Part shown: positions 25,738 through 34,779 of the stretch, one piece after another
How the letters are laid out: each line of letters starts with the position of its first letter
Numbering within the stretch: position 1 is the stretch's first letter
Assembly: GCA_009861545.1 (NCBI GenBank)
Contig: VXME01000067.1
Span: forward strand, 62,001 to 126,000
Source: Acidobacteriota bacterium
GTDB taxonomy: Bacteria; Acidobacteriota; Vicinamibacteria; Vicinamibacterales; UBA8438
DNA length: 64,000 nt
Direction of reading: 5' to 3'
The notes under the pieces: generated by a model
Told to the model about the DNA's origin: nothing
Database searches by the model: none
What the model saw: the letters and a program-made list of their open reading frames with translations, nothing else
Program-made: the position numbers and the translations under genes

Positions 25738-28197
25738 TCAGTACCGGAACAGGTACTGGAACTTCACGAACACCGCCCGGTTCGTCCGCTGGCGCCCGAG
25801 CACCCGCAGCTCGCGGCCGCCGACGTCGTGCCAATCCGACAGGTCGCCGTCGATCAGGTCGGCCTGCTGGTAGTGGTCGTCGTATCCGGCGTAGAGCACC
25901 GTGCCGGCGTTGACACGGTAGGTGAGCAGGAAGTTGAGGTCGAGCGTTCCGACCAGGGTGTTGTACTCGCTGATGTTGCGGAAGAGCAGCCGGTTGCTGA
26001 ACTGATACGTCGTCAGCGCGCGGAAGATCCGGACGTCGAACACCTCCTCGCTGCCGCGGCGCGGGTCGGTGAACCGGTTCGTGGTGACGTTGACGGCGGA
26101 CTGCAGGCGCGGGACGGGCCGCAGGATGACGCGCGCCGTGATGCCCTGCTCGCGGCCCAGGTAGGGGGTCCGCGTGTGGAAGAGAATCTGCTCGCCCCGG
26201 CGGTATTCCAGCGACACGCCGACGCGCCGGCTCGTATCGACCCGGCCGAAGACCCGGGCGCGCGTCTTGACGAAGTCGATTCCACCGAAGCGCTCCAGCT
26301 CGCGCCGTACGTTGCTGGCGGCGAACATGTTCCTGAACAGCGCGAAGTTGATGCCGGCGTCGGCGACCTCGTCCTGCAGCACGCCCGCGAAGTCGTAGTT
26401 GCGCCCGTAGACGAACTCCGGCCCCCAGTTGCGGAGCCAGTTCTCCGGCCACCAGCGGTAGCCGCCGGTCACGGACGTGTAGCGCTGGTCGGTGCGCCGG
26501 ACGAACCCGACGTCGGTCCGGAAGTCGGGCGACAGCGCATACGAGGACAGCGAGTAGCGCAGATTCCGGCCGCGCTTGTTGAATACCGCGTCGACCAGGT
26601 AGCCGCTCGTCTTCGCCCCCTGTTGGTCCTGGTGATCGGTCCCCATCGCGCGGAACGCGACCGAGTGGGTGTCGCCCAGGCGGAAGTTCGAGTCCATGCC
26701 GGCGAGCCGGCTGTGCCCGCCGAGCAGCTCCCGGTTGGTGAAGATCGTGCCGACGTGCGATTCGGCGTACAGGTCGTAGCGCGCCCGGCCGACGAAGGTG
26801 TCGGCCGATGACCCGAACGCGGGATCCGTCGCATCGTCCAGGTTGCCGGGCTCCGCGTCGCTGGCGTACAGCACGCCCACGCTGGTCCGTCCGACCTTGC
26901 CGGTCAGCTTGGCGCCGAACGCGGGATCGACGATGCGCCGGGTGTGGACCGCCGTGATCGGCGCCCGGACGGCGAAGATTTCGGCGCCCTCCAGGAAGAA
27001 CGGCCGCAACTCGGGGTAGAAGAGCGCGAAGCGCTGGTTGACCTCGATCTGCGGCAGGTCCGACTCGACCTGCGAGAAGTCGGGGTTGAACGTGACGTCC
27101 GCGGTGAGGTTGGACGTCACCCCGTACTTCAGGTTCAGGCCGCCCTCGGGGGACGGGTCCCGGTCCCGGAAGCGGCCGGTGGCGCGGTCGAGCGACCCGA
27201 AGCGGATCGTCGTGAAGGTCGGCAGCAGCTCCAGGTTGTGGCTGCGCGACAGGTCCGTCATCCCCTCCAGTACGCCCATCTGCGGCAGGAAGCCCGCGAT
27301 GTCGCGCGAGGTGGGCGACCAGACGTCCGCCTCGTCCCGGCCGCCGATGATGCGTGCGATCTGCAGCCCCCAGCGGTGGGGCGCCCCGGCCTCCCGGCGC
27401 GGATAGCGCAGGCTCTTGAAGGGAATCGCCAGCTCGGCGACGAAGCCGTCGTCGACCAGCTCGGCCGCCGAGTCGAACAGCACGTCCCAGGAGGCGTCGC
27501 CGCGCGGCACGCCGAAGCGGCCGCCCCCGAGCGCGCCCGCCTGCAGGATCGCGTCCCCCTGCACGCCGTAGCCGTTCACCGTGAACACGTACGCCCGCTG
27601 CTGGTCGAGGAACGGGTCGAAGTAGATCAGAAACAGGTCGTCGTCGATCGACTCGTCGCGGTCCCGCCGGTTCGCGCGGATCATGCCGGGATTGGAATAG
27701 TGCGCGTACAGGCCGACGTAGATGTTGGCGCTGTCGTAGGCAAGGTAGATGTCGCTCGGCTCGCTCGCCGGGATCCCGTCGAACGGCCGGCGTTGCACGA
27801 GCTGGGTGATGTGGGCGGCGTCGCGCCACAGCGGTTCGTCGAGGCGGCCGTCGATCACCGGCGGCTCGGCCAGCCGCGGGGGGCGCACGACGGGGCGGCC
27901 GGTCAGCACGCCGGCGTCCACCGCCCTGTCCGCGGTCTGCTGCGTCGCGGGAGTTGACTGGCCGTAGGCGGCGGCCGGAACACCGACGGCGACGATGGCG
28001 ACACTACAGACAGCCAGGAGTCTGCGCCGCAGGACGTAGCGCCGCCGTGGATGACGCCGACCTGGCGCCAATTGGTAGTGCAACGCAGTGTCGAGGCGTT
28101 GCGTCGCCGGGTGAAGGCAGGGCGCCTCTCGCCACGAGCTGCCAGATACCGGCCGCCGGTCCAGGGGGACGTGCGCCACATCAACCGCCCGGCTCAT
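25738..28197 (-). CDS. CBM9-like/DUF5916 outer-membrane protein
   Basis: About 819 residues from ATG 28197. The N-terminal segment is unusually long and basic before a signal core (LLAVCSVAIVAVGVPAAAYG), so a later non-ATG start is possible. Residues about 110-290 form a carbohydrate-binding-module-9-like domain (PPVIDGRLDEPLWRDAAHIT, VGLYAHYSN, FDSAAELVDDGFVAELAIPF). The rest is a DUF5916 beta-barrel-like region (YGVTSNLTADVTFNPDFSQV, FALFYPELRPFFLEGAEIF) ending in aromatic FQYLFRY. The family is common in Bacteroidota and Acidobacteriota and is usually annotated as hypothetical. A role in binding or passage of glycans is inferred, not shown. Confidence 0.82.
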   Translation of the reverse strand: MSRAVDVAHVPLDRRPVSGSSWREAPCLHPATQRLDTALHYQLAPGRRHPRRRYVLRRRLLAVCSVAIVAVGVPAAAYGQSTPATQQTADRAVDAGVLTGRPVVRPPRLAEPPVIDGRLDEPLWRDAAHITQLVQRRPFDGIPASEPSDIYLAYDSANIYVGLYAHYSNPGMIRANRRDRDESIDDDLFLIYFDPFLDQQRAYVFTVNGYGVQGDAILQAGALGGGRFGVPRGDASWDVLFDSAAELVDDGFVAELAIPFKSLRYPRREAGAPHRWGLQIARIIGGRDEADVWSPTSRDIAGFLPQMGVLEGMTDLSRSHNLELLPTFTTIRFGSLDRATGRFRDRDPSPEGGLNLKYGVTSNLTADVTFNPDFSQVESDLPQIEVNQRFALFYPELRPFFLEGAEIFAVRAPITAVHTRRIVDPAFGAKLTGKVGRTSVGVLYASDAEPGNLDDATDPAFGSSADTFVGRARYDLYAESHVGTIFTNRELLGGHSRLAGMDSNFRLGDTHSVAFRAMGTDHQDQQGAKTSGYLVDAVFNKRGRNLRYSLSSYALSPDFRTDVGFVRRTDQRYTSVTGGYRWWPENWLRNWGPEFVYGRNYDFAGVLQDEVADAGINFALFRNMFAASNVRRELERFGGIDFVKTRARVFGRVDTSRRVGVSLEYRRGEQILFHTRTPYLGREQGITARVILRPVPRLQSAVNVTTNRFTDPRRGSEEVFDVRIFRALTTYQFSNRLLFRNISEYNTLVGTLDLNFLLTYRVNAGTVLYAGYDDHYQQADLIDGDLSDWHDVGGRELRVLGRQRTNRAVFVKFQYLFRY

Positions 28198-28293
28198 TGT
28201 GGTCCACCCGGAGTCGTGCATGCCACCGGCGGAGCCCGTTCGTGCCGCCACAAGTCCCTTGACCCCGTTCCCGATGCGGCTCACGATGGCTGA

Positions 28294-28662
28294 ATGGAGA
28301 CCTGGATGTTCGTCGTCGGCGTGGTCGCGATCATTGGTACCCTCGGCGGGCTCATTGGATTGCTCATGCGCCAGAACAGTCAGGCGCACGCATTGATCGG
28401 CGTACGGATTGACGACACCCGCCACGACCTCGGCAAACGCATTGACGCGACCGACAGGCGAGTCGATGACCTCCGCACCGATCTTGCCCAGCGGATGGAC
28501 GCGACCGACAAGCGAATCGATGACCTCCGCACCGATCTTGCCCAGCGGATGGATGCGACCAACCAGCGGCTCGACGACTGCGCGCCATCCTGCAGGTCCT
28601 CGTTCAACCGCCGACCAGCCAGTAAGTGCGGCCGTTGCAAAGGCCACTCCGATCGTCCTTGA
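28294..28662 (+). CDS. Single-TM coiled-coil protein with 18-residue repeats, C-terminus frameshifted
   Basis: ATG 28294 gives a short periplasmic start, one membrane helix (residues 4-24) and a cytoplasmic coiled coil of 18-residue repeats with the pattern R-[IM]-DAT-D-[RK]-R-[VI]-DDLRTDLAQ. After RLDD (residue 95) the reading becomes Cys/Pro-rich and ends at 28662. Adding one base at about 28578 restores LRAILQVLVQPPTSQ and a stop at 28623-28625, which looks like the true ending. A one-base deletion (real or a sequencing error) is therefore likely. Similar short proteins occur beside toxin-antitoxin and phage-derived genes; the role is unknown. Confidence 0.6.
   Translation: METWMFVVGVVAIIGTLGGLIGLLMRQNSQAHALIGVRIDDTRHDLGKRIDATDRRVDDLRTDLAQRMDATDKRIDDLRTDLAQRMDATNQRLDDCAPSCRSSFNRRPASKCGRCKGHSDRP
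28438..28578 (+). repeat. 54-bp tandem repeat within the coiled-coil gene
   Basis: Two full units (28438-28491 and 28492-28545) and a partial third (28546-28578) encode the 18-residue coiled-coil repeat. The DNA copies are nearly identical, so unit number can change by slippage. It is in frame with the gene and is not a CRISPR. Confidence 0.8.
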
Positions 28663-28709
28663 GGCGCCGGGTGCTTGCTACTCGTGCCTGCATCGCCTAC
28701 TGTCAGCGC

Positions 28710-28952
28710 ATGCAATACACGATTCGCGGCGTCCCGGCGGTCGTGGACGACGCCTTGCGCATGCGTGCACGCGAGACCGGCAAGAGCCTGAACGAGGTCG
28801 TCATCGACGCGCTGGCGGAGGGTGCGGGAGTGACCCGGGCGCCGCGCAGGAGGCGGGATCTGACCGACGTGGCCGGTACGTGGGACGCCGACGCGGCGGT
28901 CGAAGCCGCCCTCGCCGCGCAGGACGAACCCGATCCGGATCTCTGGCGATGA
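28710..28952 (+). CDS. VapB/FitA-type antitoxin
   Basis: An 80-residue protein from ATG 28710. The N-terminus YTIRGVPAVVDDALRMRARE followed by TGKSLNEVVIDALAEGAG is a ribbon-helix-helix DNA-binding domain of the FitA/Arc type. The C-terminal tail (DLTDVAGTWDADAAVEAALA) is the usual toxin-binding segment. It overlaps the downstream PIN gene by 4 bases (ATGA). It should neutralise that toxin and repress the shared promoter just upstream. Confidence 0.8.
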   Translation: MQYTIRGVPAVVDDALRMRARETGKSLNEVVIDALAEGAGVTRAPRRRRDLTDVAGTWDADAAVEAALAAQDEPDPDLWR

Positions 28953-29332
28953 GAGTCGCGCTCGACACCAACCGCTACGTCGATCTCAGCAAGGGGCTGA
29001 CGGAAACGGTCGCGCTGCTGGAGGCGGCCGTGGAGATTCTGCTGCCGTTCGTGGTGCTGGGCGAGTTGCGGGCCGGATTCGCGCACGGTAGGCGCACCGC
29101 CGAGAACGAGCGACTCCTCCGGCGCTTTCTCATGAAGGACGGGGTGCGCGTCCTGTACGCGGACGATCAGACGACGCGGCACTACGCCGCCGTCTACTGT
29201 CAGCTCCGGAAACAGGGCACGCCGATTCCCACGAACGACATGTGGCTGGCGGCGCTCGTTGTGCAGCACAACCTGGTACTGCACGCGCGGGACAGGCATT
29301 TCGACCACCTTCCGCAGTTGGCCCTGGTCTGA
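28949..29332 (+). CDS. PIN-domain ribonuclease toxin (VapC-like)
   Basis: A 127-residue putative RNase toxin from ATG 28949. The four acidic metal ligands of PIN domains are present: D6 in VALDTNRYV, E39 in VLGELRAG, D97 in TNDMWLAA and D115 in ARDRHFDHL. The length matches VapC. It is translationally coupled to the preceding ribbon-helix-helix antitoxin, forming a type II toxin-antitoxin unit. The cleaved RNA is not predictable. It ends 83 bases before the start chosen for the propeller fusion gene. Confidence 0.85.
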   Translation: MRVALDTNRYVDLSKGLTETVALLEAAVEILLPFVVLGELRAGFAHGRRTAENERLLRRFLMKDGVRVLYADDQTTRHYAAVYCQLRKQGTPIPTNDMWLAALVVQHNLVLHARDRHFDHLPQLALV

Positions 29333-29415
29333 CGCCGGTGCAACCAGCATCCACATGTGAGAAGATGCCGAACGCGACGGAATCCGCCCCCGCGCAGGGG
29401 CAGGGAGGTGCCACC

Positions 29416-31806
29416 GTGCAACCGTTTCCTGTTCGCCGTCTCTCCGGGATTGGGCTGCTCGCCTGCGGATGCCTCCTCCTCGCGGTCGCCACTGCCTCCG
29501 GCCAAGCCCGGCAGCGCACGACCTCCATCAGCGGCATTCCCGCCCTGGAACCTCCGTCCCAGCCGGTGGTGCTGTACAGCAACGACGTGCCCCGGATCCG
29601 GGTCGTGCCGATCGTGACGGGGCTCTCCCATCCATGGGGCCTCGCGTTCCGCCGCAACGGCGACATTCTCGTCACCGAGCGCAACGCGGGCACCCTGCGG
29701 CTGATCCGCGACGGCGTGCTCGACCCGCGGCCCGTTCCCGGCGTCCCGGAGGTCTACAAGGGGACCCGGCTGGCCGGCCTGATGGATATCGCCCTGCACC
29801 CGGACGACGATCGCATCGTCTATCTGACCTACTCGAGGCCGGCGGAGCAGGACGGCCGGCGCGGCGCGGTGATCGCGCTGGCGCGCGGGCGGCTGGACGC
29901 GGGCGCGCTGACCGAGGTTCGCGACATCTTCGTATCCGAGGGATTCGGCCGCGGGGTCGCGGCGTCGCGCGTCACGTTCGGGCCGGACGGCAAGGTCTAC
30001 ATGACGATCGGCGGCGCCATCCGCTCGCGGACCACCGGGCTGCGCGCCCAGGACCCGGGCGAGCACGTCGGCAAGGTGGTGCGCCTGAACGACGACGGCA
30101 GCGCGCCAGCCGACAATCCCTTCGTCGGCGAGCCCGGCTACCTGCCCGAGATCTACTCGATGGGCCACCGCAATCAACTCGGTCTGACCTTCCACCCCGA
30201 GGATGGAACGCTGTGGGCCAGCGAGAACGCCCCGCAGGGGGGCGACGAGGTCAACGTCATCCTCCCCGGCCGCAACTACGGCTGGCCGCTCGCCTCCGAC
30301 GGCCGGGAGTACACGGGCGTGCGGGTGTCGGACACGCCCTGGCTAGCGGAGTTCGAGCGGCCGGAGATCCTGTGGTGGCCGTCGATCGCGCCCTCGGGCC
30401 TGACCTTCTACGACGGCGAGCACTTCCCTGCTTGGCGCGGCAACCTGTTCGTGGGCTCGATGACCGTCGGCCGGATGCAACGGACCGGCCACCTCGAACG
30501 GATCGTGTTCAACCGGCGGGGCGAGGAGATGGGGCGCGAGTGGCTGCTGGCCGAGCTGAAGCAGCGGATCCGCGACGTCCGGCAGGGACCGGACGGGTAC
30601 CTCTACGTGCTGACGGAGGAGGACAACGCGGCGTTGTTGCGCATCGAGCCGGCCCGGGCCTTCACCGGGCTGCCGGGAAGCGTGCAGCCGCACCGGCGCC
30701 TGCGCGAGCCGCGCATCGCGCCGTTGCCGGCCGCCGGGTGGACGGACGAGCAGCGGGCGCTGGTGGAACGCTACGCGCCGGACGGCGAGCCGGGCAACGC
30801 GTTACGGACGCTGGCGCGCGTGCCGGCGCTGGCCGATCGCATCTTTCCGTTCATGCACTACGTGGCGAACGAATCGACGCTGTCGCCGCGGCACCGCGCG
30901 ATCCTGATCCTGCGCACGGCGTGGCTCGCCCAGAACGCCTACCTGTGGGCCGAGCATGCCGCCCGCGCCGCGGACGCCGGGCTGACGCCGGAGGAAGTAT
31001 TCTCCGTCGCCGAAGGGCCTTCGCAGGAACGCTGGGAGCCCTTCGAGAACGTGCTCGTCGGCCTCCCCGACCAGTTGTTCGGCAACTCGTCGATCAGCGA
31101 CGAGACCTGGGGCCTCCTGCTGGAGGAATACGACCTGCACAACCTCATGGACGCGGTGGCGACCGTGGCGGACACCACCACGGTGTCCATCCTGTTCAAC
31201 GCGCTCGGCGTCCAGACCGACGACGGCGCCCAGGCCGAATTGCCGGTGGACGACGTCGCCTACCGGGTCGTCGTGCCGGCCCGCGAGCCGCCGCTGGCGG
31301 CGCCGCGCGTCGAGCCGGTGGAGGGAGACGGCCTGCGGGTCTCGCGCACCCTCCGCCGCCACGCGGCGCTGGCCGACGCCTGGTACACGAACCCCGGCTA
31401 CGTGATGAACCCGGAGCGGTCCGGTCTGACGCCGCACGACCGGGAGCTGCTGATCCTGCGCACCGGGTGGAACGCGCAGTCCGTCTACGAGTGGGCCAAG
31501 CACGTGGGCAGCGTCGGCCGGGCGCGCGACCACGGCCTCGATCCGCACTGGATCGCGCAGGGCCACGACGCGGCGGGCTGGAACGAGAACGAACGACTGC
31601 TCATCGACGCCGCCAACGAGATGTACCGCGACACGACCGTCTCGGACGAGACCTGGGCAGCGCTGGCCGAGCGCTACACCGAGCACCAGATGATGAGCAT
31701 CGTCGCCACCGCCGCCCGCTACCGGAAGGTGTCGATGGTCCTCAACGCGCTCGGCGTGCAGCCGCTGCCGGACGACGAGCGGTTCCCGGTGCTGGCGGGG
31801 TACTAG
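29416..31806 (+). CDS. PQQ sugar dehydrogenase propeller fused to two CMD-like domains
   Basis: A 796-residue exported protein. GTG 29416 has GGAGGT 6-7 nt upstream and yields a clean signal peptide (VRRLSGIGLLACGCLLLAVA, ending ASGQA); ATG 29365 is an alternative. Residues about 55-420 form a glucose/sorbosone dehydrogenase (GSDH) six-bladed propeller with GLSHPWGLAF, MGHRNQLGLTFHPEDGTLW and LPGRNYGWP. Residues about 445-600 and 645-785 are two related helical domains of the carboxymuconolactone decarboxylase/AhpD fold (HRAILILRTAWLAQNAYLWA and DRELLILRTGWNAQSVYEWA). Both lack the CXXC redox pair of AhpD and have E-x-x-H instead. CMD domains are normally cytoplasmic, so this exported fusion is unusual. 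The substrate is unknown. Confidence 0.88.
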   Translation: MQPFPVRRLSGIGLLACGCLLLAVATASGQARQRTTSISGIPALEPPSQPVVLYSNDVPRIRVVPIVTGLSHPWGLAFRRNGDILVTERNAGTLRLIRDGVLDPRPVPGVPEVYKGTRLAGLMDIALHPDDDRIVYLTYSRPAEQDGRRGAVIALARGRLDAGALTEVRDIFVSEGFGRGVAASRVTFGPDGKVYMTIGGAIRSRTTGLRAQDPGEHVGKVVRLNDDGSAPADNPFVGEPGYLPEIYSMGHRNQLGLTFHPEDGTLWASENAPQGGDEVNVILPGRNYGWPLASDGREYTGVRVSDTPWLAEFERPEILWWPSIAPSGLTFYDGEHFPAWRGNLFVGSMTVGRMQRTGHLERIVFNRRGEEMGREWLLAELKQRIRDVRQGPDGYLYVLTEEDNAALLRIEPARAFTGLPGSVQPHRRLREPRIAPLPAAGWTDEQRALVERYAPDGEPGNALRTLARVPALADRIFPFMHYVANESTLSPRHRAILILRTAWLAQNAYLWAEHAARAADAGLTPEEVFSVAEGPSQERWEPFENVLVGLPDQLFGNSSISDETWGLLLEEYDLHNLMDAVATVADTTTVSILFNALGVQTDDGAQAELPVDDVAYRVVVPAREPPLAAPRVEPVEGDGLRVSRTLRRHAALADAWYTNPGYVMNPERSGLTPHDRELLILRTGWNAQSVYEWAKHVGSVGRARDHGLDPHWIAQGHDAAGWNENERLLIDAANEMYRDTTVSDETWAALAERYTEHQMMSIVATAARYRKVSMVLNALGVQPLPDDERFPVLAGY

Positions 31807-31820
31807 AGGAGTCTGCGCCG

Positions 31821-33008
31821 CTAACGCCAGTCGGCGTCCGGCATGATGCGTCGCATGAACTGGTCGAACAGCGGCACGGTAAAGTCGGTATCGCCGTGGC
31901 CGGGGCTCCAGACCATGCCCTTGGTGATCAACTGGCTTCTCGTCGGGCCGAGCGACGTCACAGGCTTGCCCAGAACGTCTGCGATGTCGCCCGACCGATG
32001 AGGTCCCGTACCCAGTTCGGCCATCGCCCTCAGGTATCGCCGCTCGGAAGGTGTCAATCGGTCGAATCGCACGCGAAAGAAGCTGTCGTCGAGCGCGGCA
32101 GTGGCCGCCTGAGTGGCTCGTTCGACGTCGGCCAGGTCGATGGGCGACGTATCGGCGGCATCCCAGGCATGCTTGCCCCATTCCTGCAGAAAGTACGGAT
32201 AGCCGCGAGTAGTCTCGACGATGTGTCGCAAGGCTGCCTCGTCGACCGTCACACCCTCCGCCTGTGCAGGCTTTTCGATGGCTTCTCGCGCCGCTTCCTG
32301 GCCGAGAGGTCCAACCTCGGGGAAGTCGAACAGCCGCTCCGCGTACGATCTCGCACGTCCCGTGCGGGCGCGCAACTGCGGCAGTCCGGCGCCGACCAGC
32401 ACGACCGGCGATTGACGCTGCGTGACACGGTGCAGGGCAGTGATGAGCGCCGCAAGCTCCCCCTCATCCACGTACTGAAGCTCGTCCATGAAAACCGCAA
32501 GAACCGTGCCTGCTTCCTTCGCGGCCGTTCCGGCCGCCAACAGCAACTCCGACAAGTCCTGCGAGAGATCGCCGTTGTCAGCCAGTCCGGGCTCCGGAGC
32601 CAGATCGAGCCCGACTTCGATGTCCTGGTACTTCACCTTGAGAGCCTTGGCGAAACCGGCCAGCCCCCTCAGCGCCCGCTGAGCCAGATCCCGCGCCTTG
32701 GCATGTCGCGACAGCCTCAGTAGCACCTGCCGGAGCCGGGGCGCCAGAAGCGCGGGTAGCGACCGCCCCTCGGGAGCCTCGACGAACAAGGCGTGAAGGT
32801 CTGTTCCCTCCGCCTCTTCCCGCATGCGGTCGAGCAGAACGGTCTTGCCGACCCCACGCAGGCCCACCATCAAGAGACTCTTGGTCGGACGACCGATTCG
32901 GACCCGCGCCAAGGCGACACGGACCGTTTCGCGCAGCTCATCCCGGCCCGCCAACTCAGGAGGAGGAGTGCCGGCGCCCGGTGCATAGGGATTGCGGATG
33001 GGATCCAT
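31821..33008 (-). CDS. AAA ATPase (ORC1/STAND-like ATP-binding protein)
   Basis: A 395-residue cytoplasmic ATPase from ATG 33008; a TTG at 33032 is possible. Walker A is GLRGVGKT in LLMVGLRGVGKTVLL, and Walker B is VLAVFMDELQYVDEG. A sensor-like VVLVGAGLPQL follows, then a helical lid (ARRYGYP-type region ETTRGYPYFLQEWGKHAW). A C-terminal winged-helix segment reads LTPSERRYLRAMAELG and IADVLGKPVTSLGPTRSQLI. The family resembles archaeal-type ORC1/Cdc6 and STAND ATPases that bind DNA or act as switches. It sits alone behind an AT-rich promoter region. The function is undetermined. Confidence 0.82.
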   Translation of the reverse strand: MDPIRNPYAPGAGTPPPELAGRDELRETVRVALARVRIGRPTKSLLMVGLRGVGKTVLLDRMREEAEGTDLHALFVEAPEGRSLPALLAPRLRQVLLRLSRHAKARDLAQRALRGLAGFAKALKVKYQDIEVGLDLAPEPGLADNGDLSQDLSELLLAAGTAAKEAGTVLAVFMDELQYVDEGELAALITALHRVTQRQSPVVLVGAGLPQLRARTGRARSYAERLFDFPEVGPLGQEAAREAIEKPAQAEGVTVDEAALRHIVETTRGYPYFLQEWGKHAWDAADTSPIDLADVERATQAATAALDDSFFRVRFDRLTPSERRYLRAMAELGTGPHRSGDIADVLGKPVTSLGPTRSQLITKGMVWSPGHGDTDFTVPLFDQFMRRIMPDADWR

Positions 33009-33030
33009 GGGCGAGCTCGCGAGATCACTC

Positions 33031-33092
33031 AATTATATACATATTCTTAGATTTATGCATTTCGAGTAATTAAGATAATATACACCAAAGCT
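33031..33092 (-). promoter_or_regulatory. AT-rich promoter region of the AAA ATPase gene
   Basis: Read on the minus strand, this is the most AT-rich stretch in the window. It has a perfect TATAAT at 33037-33032, which would give a leader of about 15-20 nt before ATG 33008. The -35 position is poor (ATGCAT). Further TATATT and TAATTA motifs lie upstream. Confidence 0.45.
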
Positions 33093-33148
33093 TGATCCCC
33101 CGGTCAGCTCGCGAGCGTCTGTACCTTCGTATGCCGATTGGTTCGCCC

Positions 33149-34666
33149 TTATGGACGCTCCGCGGTCGCGGAATCGAGATAGCGCCGGCCGAGAACGACC
33201 GTAGACCGGGCCACCGCGCGGTAGCGGCCGTCCGGCGTCTCCCTGGCGATCTCCGCCGACCGGGGCTCGGCCGGCAGGTCGGGCCCGTCCCGAAAGGCCT
33301 CGGTCAGCGGCCGTCCGGCCATCGTGGGCGCGGCGCTCAACCCGAGCAGGTAGAGGAACGTCGGAGCGAAGTCGACGTTGGACGTCGGCAGCGTGACCTC
33401 GATCCCCGAACGCAGGGCCGGACCCACCGCGATCAGCGTGTTGTGGATGTCCCAGGGGCTCGTGCTGCCGTGGCCCGCCGTACCGTTCGATGCGCTCGTG
33501 CCGCGGTAGCCGTACTCGTTCTCTTCGTCGGTCCACGCCGCCGAATAGAGGACGTCGGCGGAACGGGCATGGTCCCACCGCGCGGCGTCGAACGCCAACG
33601 TGCCGGGCGCCTGCGCGTCTCTCGTGAAGATGGCTCCCACCCGCTCCGAGCCCTGCAGCGCCTCGACGATTCCGCCCACTGGACCGGCATCCCCGTCCCG
33701 CACGTAGATCGCACCGCTACCCGCCACGATCCGCGGCGATCCGTCCGGCAGGGCGCCGGAGAACGGCGCGAGCAGGGCGTCGAGGTCGGCCGCGCCGGTG
33801 TATGTCGAGAAGCCGTGGTCGGAGGTCACCCAGATGTTCAACGATTCGAGGAGGTCCGCCGCGCGCAGGCCGTCCTGCAGGCGCCGGATCTCCTCGTCCA
33901 CGGCGCGCAGGGACGCCACCGAGGCCGGGTGCCCGATGCCGTTGGCATGGGCCGTCGTGTCGGGATCGGTCAGCCACAGGACGGTAACCGCCGGATCGAC
34001 CTGCTCGAGGCCGACCTCCAGGAGCGCGTCGACGATGTAGCGGTTGCGCTCGTGGCTGGGCGTCGCGAGGGAAGGCGGCGGGCCGAGCCGTTCCCGCACC
34101 GCGTCGCCGAGCGCCTCCGGCAGCGCGTACTCGTAGTGGATGATGCCGCCGCCGGCTACGGTGTGGTTCAGCAGGTACGACGATCCGCTGGAGCCCGCGC
34201 TGGCCACGAGCATCCGCCGCCCGGCGCCCTGCAGGCGCTCGCCCAGAGTCGGCGCGGTCAGCAACCGTCCGCCTTCCGCCTCCTCGATCCGCAGCAGGTT
34301 GTCCCGCTGGCCGGTGTTCAGGAACTGCGTCGGGTCGACCGCCGGAAAGAAGACCGCGTTGCCCATCAGCCCGTGCGTCTCGGGATAGGCGCCGGTCGAG
34401 ATGGAGGCGGCGTTCACGCGCGTCACGGTCGGATACACCGCATGGTGGTCGGTGAAGACGACGCCGCGCTGACCCAGCGCATGCAGGTTCGGCATCACCT
34501 CCGGGGTGACGTAGTCGGGCCGCAACCCGTCGAGGACGACCAGCAGATGCCGCTGATCCGCACGCGCGGGAGGTTCCTGCTCGGGTTGCGCCGCCGATGG
34601 CCCACAGCCGGAGGCGAGGCACAGCAGGATGGCGAGCAACACGGAAACGACGCGGGACTCGGGCAT
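33149..34666 (-). CDS. Type I phosphodiesterase / alkaline phosphatase superfamily lipoprotein
   Basis: A 505-residue exported protein from ATG 34666 with a lipobox (LLCLASGC). The metal-binding pattern of nucleotide pyrophosphatase/phosphodiesterases is complete. It comprises an Asp in [13 protein letters not shown], a Thr nucleophile in [15 protein letters not shown], Asp/His in [16 protein letters not shown], Asp-His in VTSDHGFS and a His in [13 protein letters not shown]. It should hydrolyse phosphodiester or phosphomonoester bonds at the outer face of a membrane. The gene is divergent from the TauD dioxygenase, 113 bases away. The natural substrate is unknown. Confidence 0.88.
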   Translation of the reverse strand: MPESRVVSVLLAILLCLASGCGPSAAQPEQEPPARADQRHLLVVLDGLRPDYVTPEVMPNLHALGQRGVVFTDHHAVYPTVTRVNAASISTGAYPETHGLMGNAVFFPAVDPTQFLNTGQRDNLLRIEEAEGGRLLTAPTLGERLQGAGRRMLVASAGSSGSSYLLNHTVAGGGIIHYEYALPEALGDAVRERLGPPPSLATPSHERNRYIVDALLEVGLEQVDPAVTVLWLTDPDTTAHANGIGHPASVASLRAVDEEIRRLQDGLRAADLLESLNIWVTSDHGFSTYTGAADLDALLAPFSGALPDGSPRIVAGSGAIYVRDGDAGPVGGIVEALQGSERVGAIFTRDAQAPGTLAFDAARWDHARSADVLYSAAWTDEENEYGYRGTSASNGTAGHGSTSPWDIHNTLIAVGPALRSGIEVTLPTSNVDFAPTFLYLLGLSAAPTMAGRPLTEAFRDGPDLPAEPRSAEIARETPDGRYRAVARSTVVLGRRYLDSATAERP

Positions 34667-34779
34667 GGTGCGGCTGTATCGTAGCGCGCTTCCCGATTCT
34701 CCGTACACGCGGACCGCCCGGCGCCGCGGCTCGAAGCGGCGGTCGGTGCGCGGTTCGTGCCGGCGTCTATAATCAGGTG

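Noticed and set aside
28438-28578. Tandem 54-bp repeats considered as a CRISPR-like array
   Set aside because: Units are directly adjacent without spacers, stay in frame and encode a regular coiled coil.
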